Below are positions 1 to 4,379 of a DNA stretch of 9,475 nucleotides, one piece after another (the first letter of the stretch is position 1; every line of letters starts with the position of its first letter). The stretch spans positions 1 to 9,475 of the forward strand of contig DATKGP010000021.1 of NCBI GenBank assembly GCA_035510775.1. The letters run 5' to 3'. Under the pieces are notes generated by a model. The model was not told the origin of the DNA. It saw nothing but the letters and a program-made list of their open reading frames with translations, and ran no database searches. The stretch comes from DATKGP01 sp035510775 (GTDB lineage Bacteria; Patescibacteriota; UBA1384; 2-12-FULL-50-11). The translations under genes were made by a program, and so were the position numbers.

Positions 1-33
1 GAAAATGGGAAGCTCTTTGTTCTCTTCGGGCAT
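1..33 (-). CDS. N-terminus of an unidentified protein (partial, runs off window)
   Basis: Only the first 11 codons are inside the window, reading MPEENKELPIF on the minus strand, so no function can be given. The start is supported by a perfect AGGAGG (complement of 39-44) placed 5 nt before the ATG. This is the same arrangement as the neighbouring minus-strand gene that starts at 493. A weak promoter could be GTGACT (complement of 95-100), a 16-nt spacer and TACGAT (complement of 73-78), but neither box is close to consensus. The terminator at 119-141 separates it from the gene upstream, so it probably has its own transcript. Confidence 0.6.
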   Translation of the reverse strand, partial: MPEENKELPIF

Positions 34-106
34 ATCATCCTCCTGAAGACTGGTTGTCTAGGTGCTGAAGACATCGTAACTGAAAGTTGGGAAAAGTCAC
101 TACCAG

Positions 107-141
107 CAAATAAAGAAAGCGCCGCGGAGTTACCGCGGCGC
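107..141 (-). terminator. Rho-independent terminator of the 112-aa hypothetical gene
   Basis: A perfect 9-bp GC-only stem, GCGCCGCGG (119-127) and CCGCGGCGC (133-141), encloses a 5-nt loop. Read on the minus strand it is followed directly by the T-rich run TTTCTTTATTTG (complement of 107-118). The tail lies on the side expected for minus-strand transcription, and the hairpin begins 14 nt past the stop codon of the gene at 155-493. The plus-strand flank has no T-run, so it is probably unidirectional. Confidence 0.85.
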
Positions 142-154
142 GCGTAGTGCTGGT

Positions 155-493
155 TCAGCAGCACGTCGACCTTCCTTGAGCGAGCTCGATAGGATTGATG
201 AACTCGGCTGCGACCTCCTTCCTCCAGGTGTTGATGGCGTCCTGGCACAAAACGTGCATCTCGCCGTAATTCTTCGGGCGAGAGCCGGCTTTCTTGAACG
301 CTTGGTCAAGAAGGTCGCAGACCCCATCGATTGTCAGGTGAGCGGGCAGCAGTTTCGAGTGGATCAGTATCTGGTCTGGCTCGTCGAGCCGCTGCTGGAA
401 ATTGATCAGCCAGCCGTGACCGTCGTAGTAGACGGCGACGTGGTACTCGTTCTGCCGCCAGGGCTCTAGCGAATCTTTTCCTCCGTCGTTCAT
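155..493 (-). CDS. Hypothetical protein, 112 aa
   Basis: I do not recognise this protein. The start at 493 (MNDGGKDSLEPW) is chosen because AAGGAGG (complement of 499-505) lies 5 nt upstream; the frame is open for 23 more codons, but that extension has no ribosome binding site and would run over the promoter. The protein looks soluble and cytoplasmic, with no signal peptide or membrane segment. An N-terminal part with alternating beta character (YHVAVYYDGHGWLINF, about residues 17-32) is followed by a helical part that includes CDLLDQAFKKAG. It ends with two adjacent cysteines. It stands alone, with its own promoter and strong terminator, and is divergent from the small membrane-protein gene at 626. 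A real gene is likely because of these signals; the function is unknown. Confidence 0.75.
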   Translation of the reverse strand: MNDGGKDSLEPWRQNEYHVAVYYDGHGWLINFQQRLDEPDQILIHSKLLPAHLTIDGVCDLLDQAFKKAGSRPKNYGEMHVLCQDAINTWRKEVAAEFINPIELAQGRSTCC

Positions 494-498
494 ATCGG

Positions 499-505
499 CC
501 TCCTT
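499..505 (-). promoter_or_regulatory. Strong Shine-Dalgarno that fixes the start at 493
   Basis: The complement reads AAGGAGG with a 5-nt spacer to ATG. It decides between the short start (493) and the longer open frame reaching 562. Confidence 0.85.
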
Positions 506-527
506 AAGGAGCGAATTTGATGAGGTC

Positions 528-556
528 AGTATAGCAGAAACGCTAGTAAATTGAAG
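528..556 (-). promoter_or_regulatory. Candidate sigma-70-type promoter for the 112-aa gene
   Basis: On the minus strand a TATACT -10 box (complement of 528-533) sits 17 nt from CTTCAA (complement of 551-556), which is a poor -35 match. Transcription would start near 521, giving a leader of about 28 nt that contains the AAGGAGG site. The -10 is convincing; the -35 is weak. Confidence 0.45.
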
Positions 557-568
557 GGTCACGATGGT

Positions 569-594
569 GTTTGGCTAGAGATTAGCAGCCAAAC
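569..594. repeat. 8-bp inverted repeat in a divergent intergenic region (possible operator)
   Basis: GTTTGGCT (569-576) and AGCCAAAC (587-594) are perfect inverted copies separated by 10 nt. The element lies between the minus-strand promoter (528-556) and the candidate -10 TAGAAT (599-604) of the plus-strand small gene. A dimeric regulator could bind here, or it could form a hairpin. No T-run follows, so a terminator is unlikely. Confidence 0.4.
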
Positions 595-598
595 TGAG

Positions 599-604
599 TA
601 GAAT
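599..604 (+). promoter_or_regulatory. Candidate -10 box for the 43-aa gene
   Basis: TAGAAT lies 22 nt before the ATG at 626. No convincing -35 is present at normal spacing; the region it would occupy overlaps the inverted repeat at 569-594, which fits an activator- or repressor-controlled promoter but does not prove one. Confidence 0.3.
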
Positions 605-625
605 ACAGGGAATCGGAGGCACCTT

Positions 626-757
626 ATGAAATGGAAAGAGAACTGGCCTGACGTGTCCTTGCCGGAACGTCTGGTCGTGATTATCGCTACCCTCATCGCC
701 ACGGCCATCTTCGCCTATGCCTGTTGGGTTGATACGATAATCCCCAAGATCATGTAG
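626..757 (+). CDS. Small single-pass membrane protein, 43 aa (SecE-like features)
   Basis: The gene starts with ATG at 626, 6 nt after GGAGG (615-619), and ends with TAG at 755-757; a terminator hairpin follows at 779-798. The product has a short charged N-terminus (MKWKENWPD), one hydrophobic helix (about residues 16-35, VVIIATLIATAIFAYACWV) and a short tail. The WP pair just ahead of the helix and an Asp just after it (W7 to D36, 29 residues) recall the conserved core of SecE, where the WP-to-Asp spacing is about 28. However, the usual SecE amphipathic N-terminal region is missing and no nusG or rplK is adjacent. The gene is well supported by its signals; the SecE idea is only a resemblance. 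Confidence 0.7.
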   Translation: MKWKENWPDVSLPERLVVIIATLIATAIFAYACWVDTIIPKIM

Positions 758-778
758 AGGTACGGGGCTTAAACTTAC

Positions 779-806
779 GGGCGGCCGATTGGCCGCCCAC
801 GATTTT
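779..806 (+). terminator. Terminator after the 43-aa gene
   Basis: An 8-bp GC stem, GGGCGGCC (779-786) and GGCCGCCC (791-798), closes a GATT loop and is followed by ACGATTTT. The stem is strong, but the T-run is short and slightly displaced, so efficiency may be moderate. It lies 21 nt past the stop codon at 757. Confidence 0.6.
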
Positions 807-832
807 CGTGCCAGCCGTCTTTGTGCTATAAT
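803..832 (+). promoter_or_regulatory. Extended -10 promoter reading into the gene-free stretch
   Basis: TGCTATAAT (824-832) is a consensus extended -10 box, with TATAAT at 827-832. The -35 region (TTTCGT, 804-809, spacer 17) is weak, which is usual for extended -10 promoters. The predicted start is near 839. No protein gene follows on this strand before 2242, so the promoter most likely drives the candidate RNA described next. Confidence 0.55.
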
Positions 833-838
833 ACTTTC

Positions 839-1195
839 GTTACGTCTCCGTCGTCTTCCACGATGGCAACCCTCCTTGAGCCCCGCGCTAATCACGCGGG
901 GTTAGCTCTACCTGAAACACTTGACGAGCTTGTTACAATGTAGCTGGTGCTGACTAAGTGCCGGCAATGATGATAGCGGTGGGCGTGATTCCCAAGTCGC
1001 TTCACGCTCTTCAGGGTCCGGTTGAGAGCCTGGTGAAAACTGGCTCAGGGCTTGGCTCAACGAAAATGTCTTGACCGAAAGTCTTGGCCGGCCGCTGGAT
1101 TCTAGCAGATCGCCATTCCCTCGACTTTACGGAGGTGAGTGCCAAACAGTGAATTCATACTAACCAAAACCCCGCTTCGGCGGGGCTTACTTTTT
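839..1195 (+). ncRNA. Candidate structured non-coding RNA of unknown family
   Basis: This roughly 350-nt stretch has no convincing protein gene on either strand, yet it is bounded by a consensus extended -10 promoter (827-832) and a UUCG-capped terminator (1170-1195). By eye it can form several hairpins: CCCCGCG with CGCGGGG (881-887 with 895-901), an 8-bp stem with G-U pairs (943-950 with 958-965), GCGTGA with TCACGC (983-988 with 1002-1007), and GTTGAG with CTCAAC (1021-1026 with 1056-1061) enclosing AGCC with GGCT. Its ends can pair: 843-851 is complementary to 1129-1137 over 9 bp with two G-U pairs. I could not match it to tmRNA, RNase P RNA, 6S RNA or SRP RNA. Nothing downstream on the same strand suggests a riboswitch. 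The long-range pairing could arise by chance. Confidence 0.35.
1170..1195. terminator. Bidirectional terminator with UUCG loop
   Basis: CCCCGC (1170-1175), TTCG (1176-1179) and GCGGGG (1180-1185) form a stem with a cUUCGg tetraloop in the plus-strand transcript, followed by CTTACTTTTT. On the minus strand the same stem is followed at once by TTTTGG. It therefore can end both the candidate RNA from the left and the PRC-barrel and tRNA-binding operon from the right, whose last stop codon is only 20 nt away. Confidence 0.8.
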
Positions 1196-1205
1196 GGCCT
1201 TGGTT

Positions 1206-1529
1206 TTAGCTGACCTTCGCACCTTCGGGAACGTCTCCGTCGACGGTTAGAATAACTGGCTTGTTGTTCTCGTCATGGGCGGCCAGAATCATCCCGCTAC
1301 TCTCAAAGCCGCGAATAACGCGCGGCTCCAGATTAACGACAAACGGCACCAATTTACCGACCAACTTCTCTGGTTCGGTGTAGGCCTCGGCGATACCGGA
1401 AATAATCTGTCGCTTTTCCTCGCCGAAATCCACCTCGAGCCTAAGCAGCTTATCGGTGTCGGGAACTTTTTCGGCCGCCAAAATCTTGCCAACGCGGATC
1501 TCGACTTTCTGAAAATCTTCGTACGTCAT
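1206..1529 (-). CDS. Free-standing tRNA-binding OB-fold protein (MetRS C-terminal domain type)
   Basis: The 107-aa protein is a single tRNA-binding domain of the family found at the C-terminus of methionyl-tRNA synthetase and in Arc1p/EMAP-II-like proteins. The family signature is plain along its length: VEIRVGKI (about residues 9-16), DTDKLLRLEVDFGEEKRQ (24-41), a SGIAEAY segment, LVGK, VNLEPR, and RGFESSGMILAA near residues 73-84. The expected role is to bind the outer corner of tRNA and raise the affinity of a synthetase, probably a MetRS without its own C-terminal extension, acting in the cytoplasm. Length is normal for the isolated domain. It has no Shine-Dalgarno; its ATG overlaps the TAA of the PRC-barrel gene (TAATG), so translation is probably coupled. 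A CsaA-like chaperone function is a less likely alternative. Confidence 0.9.
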   Translation of the reverse strand: MTYEDFQKVEIRVGKILAAEKVPDTDKLLRLEVDFGEEKRQIISGIAEAYTEPEKLVGKLVPFVVNLEPRVIRGFESSGMILAAHDENNKPVILTVDGDVPEGAKVS

Positions 1530-2035
1530 TAATTGGTCGGGGCGGCCTGGGCGGCGATAGAGTCGAAAATTGGCTGGTCGACGATATCGCGAAAGACAAT
1601 TTGCTTGGGCGTAATACTCACCATATATTCGCGAGGAATAATCCGCTCGGCTAAGAGATTTCTCAAGTAAAAGCGGACGATTAAGCCTGATTCTATCTCA
1701 AAAAGTAAATCGGAGACTTTGCCCAGCCCGCGGCCAGATTCGGTCTTGGCAGCCACGCCAACGACCGAGCCGAAGTTCTTGTAGACGATGTCGAAATCTT
1801 TTAGGTTTTTAGACAAAGAACTTGGTTGGTCAACGATGACGCTGTGGCGATTGACTTCCAGAACATCGACGTAATTGAGGCCGGCGAATCTCTTGATAAC
1901 GCCATTTAAGCTAACTTGAAAACCGGCAACCCGGCCGGTTCGGCCATCGACGAGGGCACGGTCGATGACGCCCAGCTTTTTCCCTTCGGCGGTAACGACG
2001 TCGTCGCTCAAAACTTCCGACAGTTCAATCAACAT
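1529..2035 (-). CDS. Protein with two PRC-barrel domains
   Basis: The 168-aa product contains two consecutive beta-barrel repeats of the PRC type, the fold named after the photosynthetic reaction centre H subunit and also found in RimM. The first (about residues 1-70) includes EGKKLGVIDRALVDGRTG and GFQV; the second (about 85-155) includes GRGLGKVSDLLFEIESG and the IIPREYMV...ITPKQIVFRD end. There is no signal peptide or membrane helix, so it is probably cytoplasmic. PRC-barrel proteins often act as adaptors that bind RNA or protein; the specific role here is unknown. Its stop overlaps the start of the tRNA-binding gene by one base, which suggests a shared role near translation, though that is inference. 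The start at 2035 has no Shine-Dalgarno and sits 3 nt from a 16-bp palindrome, so the mRNA may be nearly leaderless. Confidence 0.8.
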   Translation of the reverse strand: MLIELSEVLSDDVVTAEGKKLGVIDRALVDGRTGRVAGFQVSLNGVIKRFAGLNYVDVLEVNRHSVIVDQPSSLSKNLKDFDIVYKNFGSVVGVAAKTESGRGLGKVSDLLFEIESGLIVRFYLRNLLAERIIPREYMVSITPKQIVFRDIVDQPIFDSIAAQAAPTN

Positions 2036-2038
2036 AGC

Positions 2039-2054
2039 TATATGCTAGCATATA
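2039..2054. repeat. Perfect 16-bp palindrome at the PRC-barrel gene start
   Basis: TATATGCTAGCATATA is identical to its own reverse complement and lies 3 nt upstream of the ATG at 2035. It also contains a TATGCT -10-like box on the minus strand (complement of 2046-2051), from which transcription would start only a few bases before the ATG. It could be an operator overlapping the core promoter. The boxes are inferred by eye and the -35 is poor. Confidence 0.45.
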
Positions 2055-2056
2055 CA

Positions 2057-2186
2057 AACACTAAATTCGAAACTCTAAATCCGAAACAAATTCAAAGGCT
2101 CAAAACTCAAAATTCGAAACTGTTTTGAATTTAAGATTTTGGATTTAGTGCTTGTTTAGGGTTTAGTATTTAGAATTTAGGATTTT
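2057..2186. repeat. AT-rich intergenic field of nested short repeats
   Basis: This spacer between the divergent operons is built from variants of CTAAATTC, CTAAATCC, GAAAC and AATTCAAA. Several copies are inverted and nested: CTAAATTC (2061-2068) with GAATTTAG (2173-2180), CTAAATCC (2075-2082) with GGATTTAG (2141-2148), CACTAAAT (2059-2066) with ATTTAGTG (2143-2150), and AAATTCAAA (2088-2096) with TTTGAATTT (2124-2132). It is much richer in A and T than the roughly half-GC genes around it. A plus-strand open frame crossing it (1916-2128) is not a credible gene. Similar low-complexity spacers are, from memory, frequent in Patescibacteria. A large cruciform or mRNA hairpin is possible. Confidence 0.6.
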
Positions 2187-2196
2187 CTTCGTTGAT

Positions 2197-2238
2197 TTGT
2201 TTTTCAAACTCAATTCTTTACAATAATAACTAGGGGGG
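2197..2238 (+). promoter_or_regulatory. Candidate promoter and ribosome binding site of the pseudopilus operon
   Basis: TTGTTT (2197-2202), a 16-nt spacer and TACAAT (2219-2224) form a plausible sigma-70-type promoter with a start near 2231. AGGGGGG (2232-2238) follows and is the likely Shine-Dalgarno for the TTG start at 2242, with a tight 3-nt spacer. If both are right, the leader is only about 10 nt. An alternative -35, TTGATT (2192-2197), would give a 21-nt spacer and is less likely. Confidence 0.4.
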
Positions 2239-2241
2239 AAA

Positions 2242-3453
2242 TTGGCAAACACCGACGCTAAAACTCATTATCGCTATCGAGTCAAAGATAGCCAGGGCAA
2301 GCTAATTAACGGCCGAGCCGCTGCTGAAAGTTTGGGGCAGGTTCGTAAAGCCCTGACTAATCGTAACTACACAATTCTTTCCGTGACCGAAGAAAAAGGC
2401 TTTATGCAGCGTTTTCAGTTTGCCAAGGTTTCGGCCAAAGATCGCAGTATTATGTACCGCGAGATGGCGACCATGCTCAAAGCCGGCGTCTCGATTACCC
2501 AAACCATCGATGTGGTCTCGGAGACACCGAGCAAGAGGCTGCGCCAAGTTCTGCGGGAGATTTCCAACAGTTTGGAAAATGGCTTCCCGCTGTCAGTGGC
2601 CATGGCCGGGCATCCGAAAGTCTTCCCGCAAGTTGAGGTGGGAATGGTTCGATCCGGCGAGGCCACCGGTAACCTCTCCAAAGTCCTGGCCCAGCTATCA
2701 GACTCCACCTCTCGTTCGGCCGAATTTACCAGCAAGGTTCGTAACGCCATGATTTACCCGGTGTTTATTATTGTGGTGATGATTGTCATCGGCGTGGTCA
2801 TCATGATTAAAGTTATCCCGCCGATTAAAGATATCTTCCTTTCAACCGGGGCGACTCTGCCGGTAACGACCAGGATCTTGTTGGGAATGACTGATTTTCT
2901 AACCAAGCAATGGCTAGTGATGTTGATAGTGGTGATTGTCCTAGCAGCCGCCTTGAGGTTGTTTGTTCTGACTAAAATCGGCAAACATATGTGGAGCGCC
3001 GCGGTCTTGAACTTCCCGGTTTTGGGGACGCTATTTCGCGAAGTTTATCTGGCTAGCTTCAACCGTACCTTGTCACTCTTGGTAGCCGCTGGGGTGCCGA
3101 TTATCGAGGCGGTGGAGATTATCACCGAATCAACCGCCAACGTGGTTTTTCAGGATGCCTTACGAGTTCTGATTCGTTCTCTAGAACAGGGCTCGGCCAT
3201 CTCCACTTCGCTGCAAGGTAACCGCTACTTTCCCAAACTAATGAGCCAGCTGTTGTTTGTCGGTCAACAGTCGGGCGATTTGGCCGGCACTTCTGGGACT
3301 TTGGCGGACTTCTTTGAGGGCGAGGTCGATAACAAACTCAAGGCCTTCTCGGCTCTAATCGAGCCGTTCATTATCGTGGTCTTGGGTTGCGCGGTTGCCT
3401 TCGTGGTGCTCTCGGTTTTGCAACCTATTTACAGCTTGACGGGGCAGTTCTAA
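2242..3453 (+). CDS. gspF: Type II secretion / type IV pilus platform protein, GspF/PilC family
   Basis: This 403-aa polytopic inner-membrane protein is the platform on which a (pseudo)pilus is assembled; it contacts the cytoplasmic ATPase (GspE/PilB). Length and layout are normal for the family. The N-terminus has the typical YRYRVKDSQGKLINGRAAAES start. There are two copies of the T2SSF domain, about residues 68-190 and 268-396, each with a helical cytoplasmic part containing AGVSITQTID or AAGVPIIEA, followed by a hydrophobic end. Membrane helices are about 171-194, 223-243 and 374-398. The VRSGEATG and VGQQSGDL motifs mark the matching position in each copy. TTG at 2242 is chosen because it follows AGGGGGG and gives the full family N-terminus; the first internal ATG is 55 codons in. 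It heads the operon, 1 nt before the next start. PilC is the equivalent name for pilus systems. Confidence 0.93.
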   Translation: MANTDAKTHYRYRVKDSQGKLINGRAAAESLGQVRKALTNRNYTILSVTEEKGFMQRFQFAKVSAKDRSIMYREMATMLKAGVSITQTIDVVSETPSKRLRQVLREISNSLENGFPLSVAMAGHPKVFPQVEVGMVRSGEATGNLSKVLAQLSDSTSRSAEFTSKVRNAMIYPVFIIVVMIVIGVVIMIKVIPPIKDIFLSTGATLPVTTRILLGMTDFLTKQWLVMLIVVIVLAAALRLFVLTKIGKHMWSAAVLNFPVLGTLFREVYLASFNRTLSLLVAAGVPIIEAVEIITESTANVVFQDALRVLIRSLEQGSAISTSLQGNRYFPKLMSQLLFVGQQSGDLAGTSGTLADFFEGEVDNKLKAFSALIEPFIIVVLGCAVAFVVLSVLQPIYSLTGQF

Positions 3454-3454
3454 G

Positions 3455-4378
3455 ATGACGAGGTGGGGGCAAACAATTTACAAAGCTAAAAGCCGACGTT
3501 TGGCGGGGTTTACGTTGATTGAGTTGTTGGTGGTGATCACCATCATCGGGATTTTAATAGCCTTGGTGGTGGTGACAATTGGCCCAATTCAGCAGCGCTC
3601 CCGAGACTCTAAACGCAAGTCTGACGTCAATCTACTGCTGTCCGGCGCCAATCAGTTTTACGCCGATTTCAAAGTCTACCCGAATTACACTATGTATTTA
3701 GGCAGTAACACCACCGACGCCGGTGCGGTCAACTCCAGTTACGATTTGGGCGGCGATGTCTCGGCCTGTGCGGTCACGAATTTGGGCATGGCTGGTGACC
3801 CAGCCAACTTTACCACCGATAACACCACTAACCGTACTTTAATTACCGGCCAGGCCAACTTGGCTACCGCGGCCAACTACAACAGTTACATCCTCAAGCC
3901 CGGCTTTGCCGCCGTCAATAATTTCCTAATGTGCCTAAAGTATATGAATAAATCGGTGGCCGACCCCAACCAGTCTGGCGCCAACGGCTACCAGTATTAC
4001 GTTTCTTATGATTACTCCTCAATCTTAGTCAGCTCGACGACCGAAAACGTCAACGACAAAGACGCCGTGACTCAACTTTTTAGCGATGGCTACACCTACA
4101 CGAACAAGCGTTACTTTGAGGGTAATGGTAAAACCATTCGCCAGTTCGACGAAGATACCAATACTAACAAGTTCTACACTACCGGCGTAGCCACTGGCGG
4201 AGCCGATGGCCGGTATCTCTATCAGTGCTGGAACAACGCCGCTGGTGCGGCCGTTAATCGCGACGATCGAGCTACCTTAACCTACAACCCGCTGGTAATT
4301 TCTGGACTGTCTTACGCCACCAACCCTAGCTGCCAACAAACAACCACAGAGACCAATGTCGGAGTTGCCTCTTTCTAA
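3455..4378 (+). CDS. Prepilin-like protein, GspG-like pseudopilin (307 aa)
   Basis: The N-terminus is a class III (prepilin peptidase) signal: an 18-residue basic leader ending SRRLAG, then FTLIELLVVITIIGILIAL with Glu at mature position 5. The hydrophobic helix covers about residues 19-43, followed by QQRSRDSKRKSD and an amphipathic helix reaching YADFKVYPNY, a pattern common to major pilins and GspG-like pseudopilins. The product should be cleaved after G18, N-methylated and polymerised into the pilus shaft. It is about twice the usual GspG length; the extra C-terminal 200 residues are rich in Asn, Thr, Ser and Gly, with several cysteines (C-A-V near 85, then MCLKY, QCWN and SCQQ) that could form disulfides. 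It sits right after gspF and before the GspH-like gene. Assignment as major subunit rests on gene order and sequence style. Confidence 0.85.
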   Translation: MTRWGQTIYKAKSRRLAGFTLIELLVVITIIGILIALVVVTIGPIQQRSRDSKRKSDVNLLLSGANQFYADFKVYPNYTMYLGSNTTDAGAVNSSYDLGGDVSACAVTNLGMAGDPANFTTDNTTNRTLITGQANLATAANYNSYILKPGFAAVNNFLMCLKYMNKSVADPNQSGANGYQYYVSYDYSSILVSSTTENVNDKDAVTQLFSDGYTYTNKRYFEGNGKTIRQFDEDTNTNKFYTTGVATGGADGRYLYQCWNNAAGAAVNRDDRATLTYNPLVISGLSYATNPSCQQTTTETNVGVASF

Positions 4379-4379
4379 A

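Noticed and set aside
176..469. 97-codon plus-strand open frame opposite the 112-aa gene
   Set aside because: It starts with TTG and has no good ribosome binding site, while the opposite strand has a perfect Shine-Dalgarno, a promoter box and a terminator.
575..895. 106-codon minus-strand open frame
   Set aside because: It runs antisense across the 43-aa gene, two hairpins and a consensus promoter; its product is Arg-rich and looks like no known protein.
921..939. TTGACG and TACAAT as a promoter pair
   Set aside because: The spacer is only 8 nt or less, far too short for sigma-70 boxes.
863..943. 26-codon plus-strand frame inside the candidate RNA, considered as a tmRNA tag or leader peptide
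   Set aside because: It has no ribosome binding site, no Ala-Ala type tag ending, and no tRNA-like TTCGA arm with a CCA end nearby.
967..1074. 35-codon plus-strand frame
   Set aside because: It has no ribosome binding site, no recognisable product, and overlaps the predicted hairpins.
1072..1095. CGAAAGTC followed by TTGGCC, resembling the conserved P4 region of RNase P RNA
   Set aside because: It lies too close to the terminator for the rest of the RNA, and the partner 3' conserved motif is absent.
1916..2128. 70-codon plus-strand frame across the PRC-barrel start and the AT-rich spacer
   Set aside because: Half is antisense to a clear gene and half translates the low-complexity repeat.
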